64,000 bases of DNA from a bacterium (GCA_919901855.1 CAKKQC010000030.1:1-64000), one strand, 5' to 3'; positions 42,664 to 51,630 are shown, counted from the stretch's first letter. Notes: a model not told the origin generated them from the sequence alone. Numbers and translations are program-made.

Positions 42664-45200
42664 CGGCGGTCCTCGCGGCCGGGCTCGGATGGGCTGCGCT
42701 CGTCCTCGTCCAGGCGTCCGCGGGCTGGCCGGAAGCCGGAGGCGCGTTCCATAGCCTGCTCGCCGCCTGGGCCCAGGGCCCCGACGGTTCGTGGGGCGGC
42801 GTGCTGACCCAGGCTGCCCGGGTCCTGGCCGCGGCGGGGCTCGTCCTCGGCGCCCTCGCGGCCGCGCTGGGGACGGGCGACGCGGCGTCGCCGCTCATAG
42901 GGCGGCGGCGGCTTCCGCTCGCGCTGTCGCTGCCCTTGGGGCTAGCCCTGCTCTCGGCCGCGACGGCGGGTCTCGGGCTCGCCGGGGCCATGACGCCCGG
43001 GGTCCTGCGCGGCCTCGCCCTGGCCGCATGCCTCAATGGATTCCGCGCCATTCGCGCGCGGGGGCCGGAGCTCGCGGCCGCCGGCCGCTCGTTTGCCTCC
43101 GAGCCGGTCTCGACGGCCGTCGCGTGCCTCCTCGCCGCCGCGCTCTGGCTCGCGCTCGCCACCCTCCCCGATTCCCACGAGGACGCGCTCGTGTACCACT
43201 GGGCCGCGCCCGAGGCGTTTCTGCGCGCGCACCGCATCCACGCCGCCGTCCAGCACTTCCAGTGGCACGGTCCCCTCGGCGTCGAGATGCTCTTCGCGCT
43301 CGGACTCGCGGTCGCGGGCGTGGCCGGACTCAAGGCCGTCAACCTCGCCCTGCTCGCCGCCGCCGTCGCCGGGGCGGGCGCGCTCGCCCGCCGTCTCGAC
43401 CCCCGGGCCCGCGGCTGGACGGCCGTCGCCCTGCTCGCCCTCGCGCCGGCGCTGGTCCGCTACGTGTGGATGGCCAAGAACGATCTCGGGGCGGTGGTCT
43501 ACTGGACCGCCGCGGCCCTCTCCATGCTCGCGGGGTCCGCTGGATCCGGGCGCGGCGCGCAACGCAGCACGCGACGCGCTGCGCTATTGGCCGGCCTGTT
43601 CGCGGGCGCCTGCGCGGCGACGAAGTACACGGCGATCTTCCCCCTCGCCGGGCTGGTCGCCTGGTTCGTCCTGCATCGTCCGAGTCCGCGGACGATCCTC
43701 CTCGCGGTCCTTTCGGCGGCGGCGACCGCCGCCGTGTGGCCCGCGCGGGACTGGCTGGTCACCCGCGACCCCTTCTACCCGCTGGGTCCCTCTTCCCTGC
43801 ACGGGCTTTTCTGGAGCCCCGAGTACACGGACTGGCTCCACCGGTATGCCGAGCAGGTGACCCCCGTCCTGACCGAGCGGCCCTCGTACTGGCTGCTCGC
43901 CTGGCGCGACTCGCTCGCGGACCCGGCCCAATTCGGGATCGCGCTCGCCGCCCTCGCCCCGCTCGGGCTGGTCGCCTTCCTCCCGGGCGGCGCGGGGCTG
44001 GCGTGCGCCGTGGCGCTCCTCGTGTTCCTCGCCCTGCTCGGGGAGCGGTCGACGCGGTTCCTCCTGGCGCTGGCGCCGCTCCTGGCGGCCGGCGGCGAAC
44101 TCGCCCTGCTCGCCCTCCGGTCCGCCCGGCCCCGGCTGGCGGCGGCCGCCTGGTTGGTCCTGGTCGCCGCCGGCGCCGTCCACCTGGCCGTCGGGACCGC
44201 TCTCGAGCTGCCGGGCGACGACTGGGGCTTCCTCGCTGGCCGGCTGCATGGGCCTAAGTTCTTCGCCCGCCGGTACACGGCCGAGGAAGAGCTCCGCGCC
44301 TGGTGCGCGGACCGGTGCCCCGCGTCCGAGCGGATCCTGCTGACCGGAAGCGACCGGCGGTTCGGGTTCCGCCAGCCCGTCGTGAGCGCCCACCCGGTCA
44401 CGATGCCGCTTCCCTGGCGCTGGGCGAAGGAGTCGTGGACCCCCGGGGAGCTCGCGAAGAAGTGGCGGCAGGCGGGCATCGGGTGCATCGCGCACAACCT
44501 CGTCTCCGGACGCTACCGGCACGAGGCGTGGTTCCCGTGGCCCGCGTGGGACGACCGCGCGCTGGGCGTCTACCGCGCATTCGCCCGCCGGTACCTCGTC
44601 GAGGTCCATCGCACGCCGTACCTCGACGCCCTCAACGGCCTGTTCTACGTCCTGCGGGTCGACCGGCGGCCCCACCCGGCGGCCGCCACGGTGCCGGTCC
44701 TGCCGTGGACCGAATCGCTCTTCGCCCGCGCGAACCAGACCGCGCGCCGGAGCTTCCTGCGCGACGAGAGCCTCGCCCTCACGCGCGACGCGCTCGCGCG
44801 GCTGCCCGACGTGAACGACGCCATGGAGCAGGCCGCGACCCTGTACCACCAGCTCGGCCGGCTCGACCTCGCGCTCGCGCTCAACCGCGCGCTCGCCCGC
44901 GACGGGTTCAACGGGGAAACCGGCTGGTACGAGCTCGCGGTCGAGGAGAGCTACGCCGGCCGGCGCGCTCCCGCGTTCGCCGCGCTCCGGCACCGGTCGC
45001 GGTACGCCGCGTATTTCAGCGAAGATACGGACACTCTCGTGGCCGGGCTCTTCCTCAACTGGGCGGAAGCGCGAGCGCGGGCCGGAGATTCGGCGGGCGC
45101 CTGCCGCCTGCTCGGCATCCTGTTCCGGACCGCGCCCGGCCACGGCCCCGCCACCGCGCTTGCCCGCCGGCTCCGGTGCGCCGGAAGCGGCGCCCCATGA
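42660..45200 (+). CDS. GT-C-like membrane protein with TPR-like tail, tandem copy 2
   Basis: An 846-residue paralogue of its neighbours with the same layout: LPDSHEDALVYHWAAPEAFLRAHRI as first acidic loop, CAATKYTAIFPLAGLVAWF, TRDPFYPLGPSSLHGL, then VVSAHPVTMPLPWRWAKESW and KKWRQAGIGCIAHNLVSGRYRH. The start is GTG 42660 overlapping the stop of copy 1. It lacks the basic N-terminal extension of copy 1. It is closer to copy 3 than to copy 1 (shared RDPFYPLGP, LLTGSD, RYTAEEELR/RYTADEEIR). Confidence 0.8.
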   Translation: MTAVLAAGLGWAALVLVQASAGWPEAGGAFHSLLAAWAQGPDGSWGGVLTQAARVLAAAGLVLGALAAALGTGDAASPLIGRRRLPLALSLPLGLALLSAATAGLGLAGAMTPGVLRGLALAACLNGFRAIRARGPELAAAGRSFASEPVSTAVACLLAAALWLALATLPDSHEDALVYHWAAPEAFLRAHRIHAAVQHFQWHGPLGVEMLFALGLAVAGVAGLKAVNLALLAAAVAGAGALARRLDPRARGWTAVALLALAPALVRYVWMAKNDLGAVVYWTAAALSMLAGSAGSGRGAQRSTRRAALLAGLFAGACAATKYTAIFPLAGLVAWFVLHRPSPRTILLAVLSAAATAAVWPARDWLVTRDPFYPLGPSSLHGLFWSPEYTDWLHRYAEQVTPVLTERPSYWLLAWRDSLADPAQFGIALAALAPLGLVAFLPGGAGLACAVALLVFLALLGERSTRFLLALAPLLAAGGELALLALRSARPRLAAAAWLVLVAAGAVHLAVGTALELPGDDWGFLAGRLHGPKFFARRYTAEEELRAWCADRCPASERILLTGSDRRFGFRQPVVSAHPVTMPLPWRWAKESWTPGELAKKWRQAGIGCIAHNLVSGRYRHEAWFPWPAWDDRALGVYRAFARRYLVEVHRTPYLDALNGLFYVLRVDRRPHPAAATVPVLPWTESLFARANQTARRSFLRDESLALTRDALARLPDVNDAMEQAATLYHQLGRLDLALALNRALARDGFNGETGWYELAVEESYAGRRAPAFAALRHRSRYAAYFSEDTDTLVAGLFLNWAEARARAGDSAGACRLLGILFRTAPGHGPATALARRLRCAGSGAP

Positions 45201-47713
45201 ACGCGCTCCTGGCCGTCGCGATTGGCTGGAGCCTGCTCGTGGTCGCGCAGACCCTCGGCAGTTGGACGGAGGCAGCCGATCCGCTGCGCGCGCTGATTCG
45301 TGCCTGGGCGATCTCCCCCGAATGGACCATGGCCGGAGGGTTGGCGCAGGCCGGCCGGGTCGCGGCCACCGTGGGGCTGACCCTCGCCGCCCTCCTCGCC
45401 GCACTCGGGGCTGGCGAGGCGGTCGCCGGACCCGTTACGCCGCGGCGCGGGAGGCTCCCGCTCGTCGTATCGTTTGCGCTCGGGCTGGGCACGCTCTCGG
45501 CGCTGGCGGCGGGGCTCGGATTCGCCGGCCTCCTGGCGCCCGGGGCCCTCCGGGTCCTCGTGGTCGGCGCCATCGCCCTCGGGCTGCGCGCCGCGCACGC
45601 CCGCCGCGCGGAGTTCGCCGCCGTCGCGCGGTCGTTCGCGGGGGAACCCGTGGCCACCGCCGCCGCGCTGGTCGCGGCAGCCGTTCTCATGGCCCTCCTC
45701 GCCTCGCTCCCCGACACGCACGAGGATCCCCTCGTCTACCACTGGGCGGCTCCCGAGGCATTCCTGCGCGCGCACCGGATCTACCCCGCCGTCCAGCACT
45801 TCCAGTGGCACTGGCCGCTCGGCGTCGAGATGGTCTTCGCCTGCGGCCTCGCGACCGGCGGTGTGGCCGCGGTCAAGGCCGCGACTCTCGTCTTCCTCCT
45901 CCTCGGATGCGCCGGCGCCTCCTCGATCGCGCGGCGCCTCGATCGCGGGGCGGCCGGCTGGACGGCCGCCTGCCTCGTCGCCCTCGCCCCCGCGATCGCG
46001 TACCACGCATGGCTCGCCAAGAACGACCCCGGGGTCACGGCTTTCTGGGCCGCAGCCGTCGTCGCCATGCTCGCGTGGCCTCCCCGCTCGGCGCGCGGCG
46101 CCCTCATCGGGGGCATTCTCGCCGGCTTCTGCGCCTCGACGAAGTACACGTCGTTCCTCCCCCTCGCCGCGCTCGCCGTCTGGTTCGGCCTCCGGCGTCC
46201 GGGCCTCCGGGCGCTCGGGCTCGCGGTCGGCGCGGCCGTGGTGGTGGCCGCGCCCTGGCCCGCGCGCGACTGGCTCCTGACGCGCGACCCGTTCTACCCG
46301 CTGGGACCCGAAGCCCTGCACGGACTCTGGTGGGCGCCCCCGTACACCCGCGCCCTTCATCTGTACGCCCAGCAGGTGACCGCGATCCCGGCGGGAGGTC
46401 ATCCCGGCCTGTGGCTGTCCTGGCGCGACGCGTTCGCGGACCCCGGCCAGGCCGGCCTCCCGCTGGCCGCCCTCGCGCCGCTCGGACTCGTCCTCTGCCT
46501 CCCCGGAGCCGCGGGCGTTGGCGCCGCCGTCGCCCTCGCCCTCTTCCTCGTGACGCTCACCGAGTGGGACTTCCGGTTCCTGCTCCCGCTCGCGCCGCTC
46601 ATCGCCGCCGGGGGCGAAGTCGCGCTGCGGCGTCTCCGGGATCTCGCGCCCCGCTACACTTCCGCGGGCTGGGCGATCCTTGCCGCCGTTGGGAGCGCGC
46701 ACCTGCTCGTCCGGGTCATCGTCCAGCTCCCGCCGGACGACTGGAGCTTCCTTACCGGCCGGCTCGCCGGCCCCGCGTTCTTCGCCCAACGGTACACGGC
46801 CGACGAGGAAATCCGCCGGTGGTGCGCGGACCGCCTACCCCCCTCTGAACGGATCCTGCTGACCGGGAGCGACAAGCGGTTCGGGTTCAGCCAGACGGTC
46901 GTGAGCAGCCACGTCGTCACGATGCCGCTCCCGTGGCGCTGGGCGAAGGAGTCGAGGACCCCGGAGGAGCTGGCGAAGAAGTGGCGGCAGGCGGGCATCG
47001 GATGCATCGCCCACAACCTCGTCTCCGGCCGGTTCCGGCACCAGGGCTGGTTCACGGGCCCGCCGTGGAGCCCGCGCATGCTCGGCGTGTACCGCGCGTT
47101 CGCCAAGCGGTACTTCACCGAGGTCCACCGCTCCCCCCGGATGGACTACGCCAACGGCTTCTTCTACGTCCTGCGCGTCGAGGCCCGCCCGCATCCCGAG
47201 GCCCGCACGGTGCCCGTCCTGCCCTGGACCGAGGCGGTCACCGTCGATGTCCGCATCGCCGGAAACACGGGCGCCTCGAAGGCGAAATGCCTCGACCTGA
47301 CAGACCGGGCCCTCCGGCTGCTGCCCGACGTGGACGACGCGGTGGAGACGGCCGCCTACGCGTGCGCGCAGACGGGCGCCTTCAACAAGGCGCTCGAGCT
47401 GAACCGCGCGCTCGCCGCCCGGGGATTCGACGGCGAGATCGGATGGTACGAGCTCGCCGTGAGCGAGAGCTTCCTCGGCCGCCGTCCCGCCGCATTCGCG
47501 GCCGTGCGGCGGTGGACGGGGCTGGTCGGCGGGCTCGATCCCCGCGCCCACGAGCTGGCCGCGACCGTCTTCGTCAACCTCGCGGGCGCCCGCGTGCACG
47601 CCGGCGACGGGGCCGGCGCCTGCCGCCTGCTCGCGATCGCGCTCCGGGTCAAGCCCGGCTTCCCGCAGGCGCTCGCGGGCCTCGCCGATCTGCGCTGCCC
47701 GCCTGTGAGGTAG
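45197..47713 (+). CDS. GT-C-like membrane protein with TPR-like tail, tandem copy 3
   Basis: An 838-residue paralogue. Segments: LPDTHEDPLVYHWAAPEAFLRAHRI, CASTKYTSFLPLAALAVWF, TRDPFYPLGPEALHGLWW, RYTADEEIRRWCADRLPPSERILLTGSDKRFGFSQ (in several pieces), VVSSHVVTMPLPWRWAKES, KKWRQAGIGCIAHNLVSGRFRH. Around 46977 and 44457 the DNA of copies 3 and 2 is nearly identical over tens of bases, so the duplication is fairly recent or under conversion. ATGA overlap with copy 2 makes all three genes one coupled unit. Confidence 0.8.
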   Translation: MNALLAVAIGWSLLVVAQTLGSWTEAADPLRALIRAWAISPEWTMAGGLAQAGRVAATVGLTLAALLAALGAGEAVAGPVTPRRGRLPLVVSFALGLGTLSALAAGLGFAGLLAPGALRVLVVGAIALGLRAAHARRAEFAAVARSFAGEPVATAAALVAAAVLMALLASLPDTHEDPLVYHWAAPEAFLRAHRIYPAVQHFQWHWPLGVEMVFACGLATGGVAAVKAATLVFLLLGCAGASSIARRLDRGAAGWTAACLVALAPAIAYHAWLAKNDPGVTAFWAAAVVAMLAWPPRSARGALIGGILAGFCASTKYTSFLPLAALAVWFGLRRPGLRALGLAVGAAVVVAAPWPARDWLLTRDPFYPLGPEALHGLWWAPPYTRALHLYAQQVTAIPAGGHPGLWLSWRDAFADPGQAGLPLAALAPLGLVLCLPGAAGVGAAVALALFLVTLTEWDFRFLLPLAPLIAAGGEVALRRLRDLAPRYTSAGWAILAAVGSAHLLVRVIVQLPPDDWSFLTGRLAGPAFFAQRYTADEEIRRWCADRLPPSERILLTGSDKRFGFSQTVVSSHVVTMPLPWRWAKESRTPEELAKKWRQAGIGCIAHNLVSGRFRHQGWFTGPPWSPRMLGVYRAFAKRYFTEVHRSPRMDYANGFFYVLRVEARPHPEARTVPVLPWTEAVTVDVRIAGNTGASKAKCLDLTDRALRLLPDVDDAVETAAYACAQTGAFNKALELNRALAARGFDGEIGWYELAVSESFLGRRPAAFAAVRRWTGLVGGLDPRAHELAATVFVNLAGARVHAGDGAGACRLLAIALRVKPGFPQALAGLADLRCPPVR

Positions 47714-47756
47714 GACACGGCGCGCAGCGCGCTCGCGGGAGTATGATCGGGGCGTC

Positions 47757-48455
47757 ATGGCACCACGGAAACCGGCACGCAGGAAGAAAGTCAGGGACCT
47801 GAGGCGGTCGCGTAGCTTCTATCCGATCGGAACCCGGATCGCGGACGGCTATGGGCTGGACCTCGACCGCGAGGCCCGGGACGGAGTCCCGGGCACCCGA
47901 CTCGGGATGCCGCCAGAAGAGCCGGAGACGGTGCGGTTCACGCCCCTTCATCCTGCCGCCGTCCTCGCGCTTGTCGCAGTCGTGGCGGGGATGATCATCC
48001 TCCTGCCGCATCACCAGCGCCCCTCGCCACCCGCCAATCCCGAGGTAACCCGCCACTACGCGGACATGCGCGCCGCAGGCCATGCCGGGGCGCTCGCCGC
48101 CGGCTGGGTCCCTTCGTTCGTTCCAGCCGGTGCGACCGACATCTATGAACGGCACAATGATTCGACCAGCGAAGGATGGCTCGCCTTCAGATTCCCGCCC
48201 GACGAGGGCCCGCGGATGACCGACCGCTTCCATCTCTGGAAGTTGTCCGAGGGACGCCTCGAGATCCTCTCTGTTCTCGGCCCCCCGGATGCCTGGTGGC
48301 CCGACAAGCTTCGAGGCCGGATTGCGGTAGATGCGCGCCTTCCCCCTTGGGAGATCTACTACACTGGCCGGTGCGCCACCGGTAAACCCATCCGCGAGCG
48401 CATTGCCGTCGACTGGAAGAACTCCCGCGCCTACCTGTGGCGCGAGGCGCGGTGA
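47757..48455 (+). CDS. Single-pass membrane protein of unknown function
   Basis: A 232-residue protein. The first ~60 residues are basic and cytoplasmic-like (MAPRKPARRKKVRDLRRSR), one span lies at about 64-84 (HPAAVLALVAVVAGMIILL), and the rest is a soluble domain (WLAFRFPPDEGPRMTDRFHLWKL, VDARLPPWEIYYTGRC) that I do not recognise. TATGAT lies 9 nt before ATG. It is followed after 4 bp by the nuclease-domain fusion gene, so the two are likely co-transcribed. Confidence 0.65.
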   Translation: MAPRKPARRKKVRDLRRSRSFYPIGTRIADGYGLDLDREARDGVPGTRLGMPPEEPETVRFTPLHPAAVLALVAVVAGMIILLPHHQRPSPPANPEVTRHYADMRAAGHAGALAAGWVPSFVPAGATDIYERHNDSTSEGWLAFRFPPDEGPRMTDRFHLWKLSEGRLEILSVLGPPDAWWPDKLRGRIAVDARLPPWEIYYTGRCATGKPIRERIAVDWKNSRAYLWREAR

Positions 48456-48459
48456 CGCC

Positions 48460-49656
48460 ATGACCACGCCCGACCTGCACGAGATGACCGTCAAGGAGAT
48501 CCGGATCGACGGCGATCAAGCCGCGATCGTGTTCGCGGACGCCGGGACCGGCGACATCCTCCCGTACCCGGCCGAACCGGCCGCGGCCCATGCTCTCCAG
48601 CTCGAGCTGGACGGCACGCCAGGCGGGAAGCTGACAGTATCGAGCCTGCTCGAGAACACGATCGCGCATCTCGACGGCAAGTTCGTCCGCGCCGAGATCG
48701 CGTTCAGCCCGCGCCCCGGTCCGTCCGCCCATCTCGTCCTGTCCCAGGAGGGCCGCGAGGGGAAGATGCCGGCCCGGATCACGGACGCGGTCGCGCTCGC
48801 CCACCGGCACCAGGTCCCCGTCTGCGCAACCGCCGAAGCCCGGCAGCGGATGTGCGTCCACGCGGGCGAGACCGGGGCCTCGACGGCCACCATGGATTGG
48901 AACGAGACGTACCGCCTCGTGATGGGGTTCACCGCGCTCGGCCGTGTGGACGACGCGATCCCCGGGCTACTCCGGCTCCGGGAGCTCGAGCCTTCCCGCG
49001 AGAGCTGGTGCGCGCCGCTGGGCGCCTTGTACCGGAAGAAGGGCTGGCTCACGCACGCGGCCGCCGGGTACGCAAAGGCCCTCGCGTGGAGCGTTCGGGA
49101 AGGCTACCTCACCAGCGCGGCCGAGATCGCCCGGGAGATGGGGATGATCGCCTTCGGCGCCGTACCCCCGATGACGCTCCAGGCCCCGGCGGTCATCGAG
49201 GACTTCGCCAGCCCGCAGTTCAACAACGAATGGTGGGGCGCCGGCGAGGTCGTGCCCGCGCCCGGGGGGCACCCGGGCATGGCGTACCGGCTCGGCCTCG
49301 ACCGTAAGTGGATGATCGTCAGGCTCCTCGGCGGCCATACATGGGAGGGAGCCCGGGCCGTCTGCCTCGACGTCTTCGTCGCGCCCGAAGCCGTGGCGGC
49401 CCAGCCGCTGCCCGTCGGCGTCTCGCTCTCGCTCGCGGGTCCGCGGCAGGGCTGGTATCACGTGGCCCCCCGTAATCTCGGCCCCGGATGGAACCGGCTC
49501 ACGGTCCCGCTGGGCGACCCCATTTGGAACGAGGGGGAACGCAAGGCCCTCCGGCTCGACGGGAATCCGCTCGCGACGGTCACGGAATTCCAGATCGGCA
49601 TGGATGATCGGCCGCCCTGCGGCGCCCTCTACCTCGCGAACATCCGGCTGGAGTAA
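48460..49656 (+). CDS. Bifunctional-nuclease-domain (DUF151) protein fused to carbohydrate-binding-like domain
   Basis: A 398-residue protein. Residues ~7-125 match the BFN/DUF151 pattern: VKEIRIDGDQAAIVFADAG, LPYPAEPAAAHALQLELDG, TVSSLLENTIAHLDGKFVRAEI and PARITDAVALAHRHQVPVCAT (in the family, P-S-D-A-I-A-L-A-x-R). Residues ~145-240 look like helical TPR-type repeats (FTALGRVDDAIPGLLRLRELEPS). From ~245 a beta-sandwich (VIEDFASPQFNNEWWGAGEVV ... RLTVPLGDPIW ... LYLANIRLE) resembles galactose-binding domains. No signal peptide. BFN proteins have reported RNase/DNase activity; this three-part fusion is unfamiliar to me. The 3' end is duplicated at 50948. Confidence 0.65.
   Translation: MTTPDLHEMTVKEIRIDGDQAAIVFADAGTGDILPYPAEPAAAHALQLELDGTPGGKLTVSSLLENTIAHLDGKFVRAEIAFSPRPGPSAHLVLSQEGREGKMPARITDAVALAHRHQVPVCATAEARQRMCVHAGETGASTATMDWNETYRLVMGFTALGRVDDAIPGLLRLRELEPSRESWCAPLGALYRKKGWLTHAAAGYAKALAWSVREGYLTSAAEIAREMGMIAFGAVPPMTLQAPAVIEDFASPQFNNEWWGAGEVVPAPGGHPGMAYRLGLDRKWMIVRLLGGHTWEGARAVCLDVFVAPEAVAAQPLPVGVSLSLAGPRQGWYHVAPRNLGPGWNRLTVPLGDPIWNEGERKALRLDGNPLATVTEFQIGMDDRPPCGALYLANIRLE
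49636..49655. repeat. 20-bp direct repeat, left copy (gene 3' end)
   Basis: GCGAACATCCGGCTGGAGTA, the ANIRLE-stop end of the preceding gene. It matches 50948-50967 in 19 of 20 bases and flanks the YhcG gene. Confidence 0.9.
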
Positions 49657-49698
49657 TGGTGCCGTTACACGTGACATCCCATTCCGCCGGTCGCTCGT

Positions 49699-50844
49699 TC
49701 ATCGGTTCCCGTTCTCCCGATCCAGTCTTGCCCGGTCCACCTCGAGCAGGTGCCGGATGTCATCGGGCTTGGGTAGTGAGACCAAATAGCGGGAAACAAA
49801 GAGGGATTTGTCCAATCCAGCAGTGGCATACTCAACCTTCGCCTCGTCCTTGTCACTGCACAGGAGCAGGCCCACGGGAGGCTGGTCGCCCTCGGCCATC
49901 ATCCGGTCCTTCCAGTAGTTGAGGTAGAAGTTCATCTGGCCGGCGTCCGCGTGCCGGAAGGCACGGATCTTGAGGTCGATGAGGAGATGACAGCGGAGAA
50001 CGCGGTGGTAGAAGACAAGGTCAATGTAGTCGTGCTCGTTGCCAACCGTGATGCGCTTCTGGCGCGCCTCGAAGCAGAAACCGGTGCCCAGTTCGAGCAG
50101 GAACGCCCGCAGGTGGTCCAGTAGCGCCGTCTCGAGATCGCTCTCGCGGAGATGATGCTGTTCGGCCAGGCCCACGAACTCGAGAACATAGGGATCACGA
50201 ATCAGGTCTGCAATTCCATCGCGCGCGCCATCCGCCTGTCGCCGCGCGGCGTCGATGACTGCGCGCTTATTCGTGGACAAACCGGTGCGCTCGAACAGAA
50301 GCGAGCCGATCTGACGTTGAAGCTGGCGCTTGGACCAATTCCCCCTGAGGATCTCGTTCTCGTAGAAAGCCCGCTTCCAGGGATCCTCCAGGCGTACGAG
50401 TTCCGCCAGGTGAGTCCAGGAAAAGCGCAACACGGCATCCCTGCTCAACGGTGTCGGGGACGAGACGCAGGAATTCCGCGCCGACGGTGCGGGTTTCCCT
50501 GCCTTCAGCGATTTCCGCACCGCCGGTGCGGAAATGGGAGCCAACTGCGGGTAATGGAGGTGGAGCAAACGCATCCGCTCCAACATGTCGGGACTTGTCC
50601 CCGCAACCCCCTTGCGCACGAGATCCTCCGAAAGCCGGGTCAGGAGCCCCGCCCCATACGCCGCGCGATCCTTCCCTTCCTGTTGATACTCGACGATGTG
50701 ACCGCCGATAATCCAGTTGCGCAGGACCAGCGCCTGGTTGACCGCCACCACGGCGCGCGCTGCGGATTCCCGGTGAACCGCGGTGATGGCCTTGATGAGT
50801 GTCAGGTAGTTCATGCGTCCCGTTCCCACCCGAGTCGCTCTCAT
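49699..50844 (-). CDS. YhcG-family (DUF1016) PD-(D/E)XK nuclease
   Basis: A 381-residue protein. The N-terminal DUF1016_N helical domain (RNWIIGGHIVEYQQEGKDRAAYGAGLLTRLSEDL) is followed by the linker and LRFSWTHLAELVRLEDPWKRAFYENEILRGNWSKRQLQRQI. The C-terminal nuclease domain has FCFEARQKRITVGNEHDYIDLVFYHRVLRCHLLIDLKIR, with the D-(x)n-D-x-K active-site pattern. Family members accompany restriction or defence genes but are often solitary; their role is uncertain. Strong ribosome site AGGAGG, 6 nt before ATG. The gene lies between 20-bp direct repeats and opposite to its neighbours, suggesting acquisition. Confidence 0.9.
   Translation of the reverse strand: MRATRVGTGRMNYLTLIKAITAVHRESAARAVVAVNQALVLRNWIIGGHIVEYQQEGKDRAAYGAGLLTRLSEDLVRKGVAGTSPDMLERMRLLHLHYPQLAPISAPAVRKSLKAGKPAPSARNSCVSSPTPLSRDAVLRFSWTHLAELVRLEDPWKRAFYENEILRGNWSKRQLQRQIGSLLFERTGLSTNKRAVIDAARRQADGARDGIADLIRDPYVLEFVGLAEQHHLRESDLETALLDHLRAFLLELGTGFCFEARQKRITVGNEHDYIDLVFYHRVLRCHLLIDLKIRAFRHADAGQMNFYLNYWKDRMMAEGDQPPVGLLLCSDKDEAKVEYATAGLDKSLFVSRYLVSLPKPDDIRHLLEVDRARLDRENGNR
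50512..50534. repeat. 10-bp-stem hairpin inside the YhcG gene
   Basis: TTTCCGCACC (50512-50521) and GGTGCGGAAA (50525-50534) are exact reverse complements around GCC. It lies in the variable linker between the two YhcG domains. Confidence 0.8.
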
Positions 50845-50850
50845 CGGCGT

Positions 50851-50856
50851 CCTCCT
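50851..50856 (-). promoter_or_regulatory. Strong ribosome binding site AGGAGG
   Basis: AGGAGG with spacer ACGCCG before ATG 50844 fixes the start of the YhcG gene. Confidence 0.85.
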
Positions 50857-50947
50857 GATTCAACCGTAGCGCCCCAGCCCCGGCCTGGAACATGTAAAAT
50901 GGCCGCCTTGCCAACAGGTGGGCAAACGGATCTCGACCTCCACCCCA

Positions 50948-50967
50948 GCGAATATCCGGCTGGAGTA
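50948..50967. repeat. 20-bp direct repeat, right copy
   Basis: GCGAATATCCGGCTGGAGTA, one mismatch from 49636-49655. It still reads ANIRLE-stop in one frame but is detached from any gene, as if the 3' end had been duplicated when the YhcG cassette arrived. Confidence 0.85.
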
Positions 50968-50993
50968 GCCGGGCGCCCGAGCCGGGTTCCCCA

Positions 50994-50999
50994 TATACT
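50994..50999 (+). promoter_or_regulatory. -10-like TATACT before leaderless GTG 51006
   Basis: The hexamer ends 6 nt before GTG 51006, the start of the ECF sigma gene. Confidence 0.5.
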
Positions 51000-51005
51000 C
51001 GTGGG

Positions 51006-51584
51006 GTGGCGGACGCCGAAGAAGTCCTGATTCGCGCGCAGGCCGGGGACCCGGAGGCCTTCCGGGAGCTCTACCTGGCGCATCACGCCGCGCTCTACCG
51101 CTGGGCACTGGGCGAGCTGGGCAACCCCGAGGACGCCCGGGACGTCGTGCAGGAGGCCTTCGTCCGCGCCTGGGGTGCGCTCGCCGGGTTCCGCGGGGAA
51201 TCCTCGTTCCTGCACTGGCTCTTCCGCATAGCCCGCAACCTCATCATCGACCGGGCCCGCTGGCGCCGCCGCCACCCGCAGGTCTCGCTCGACGAGCCGC
51301 TGGGACCGGATTCCGAGGAGACCCGCGGCGACGGAATAGCGGCGCGCGGCCCCGGGCCGGCCGAGGCCGCCGAGCACGACGAGCGCCTGTCCCGGTTCCG
51401 CCGGGCCCTGGCGTCGCTGCCCGAGGCCCAGCGCGCGGTCCTGCTCCTGCGCGAACAGGAGGGCCTCGCCTACGAGGCCATCGCGGTGCGGCACGGGCTC
51501 AACGTCGGGACCGTGCGCTCCCGGCTCGCCCGCGCCCGCGGGGCGCTCGCGGGCCTCATGCGGGACGGGGAGGAGCCGTCATGA
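51006..51584 (+). CDS. ECF-type sigma factor
   Basis: A 192-residue extracytoplasmic-function sigma factor. Region 2 (about 20-90): FRELYLAHHAALYRWALGELG, DARDVVQEAFVRAWGALAGFRG, LHWLFRIARNLIIDRARWRRR. A short linker follows, then region 4 (about 130-185): FRRALASLPEAQRAVLLLREQEGLAYEAIA and LNVGTVRSRLARARGAL. It has no N- or C-terminal extra domains. The GTG start has a leaderless-type upstream box. The anti-sigma gene follows after 61 bp, so the pair probably controls an envelope response. Confidence 0.9.
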   Translation: MADAEEVLIRAQAGDPEAFRELYLAHHAALYRWALGELGNPEDARDVVQEAFVRAWGALAGFRGESSFLHWLFRIARNLIIDRARWRRRHPQVSLDEPLGPDSEETRGDGIAARGPGPAEAAEHDERLSRFRRALASLPEAQRAVLLLREQEGLAYEAIAVRHGLNVGTVRSRLARARGALAGLMRDGEEPS

Positions 51585-51630
51585 GCGCGATCCCGTGGAA
51601 CTTCCGCGCGCCTGCGACGTCTGGTCCATC

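Noticed and set aside
49699-50967. Insertion sequence or prophage at the YhcG gene
   Set aside because: There is no transposase or integrase and no terminal inverted repeat, only the short direct repeats.
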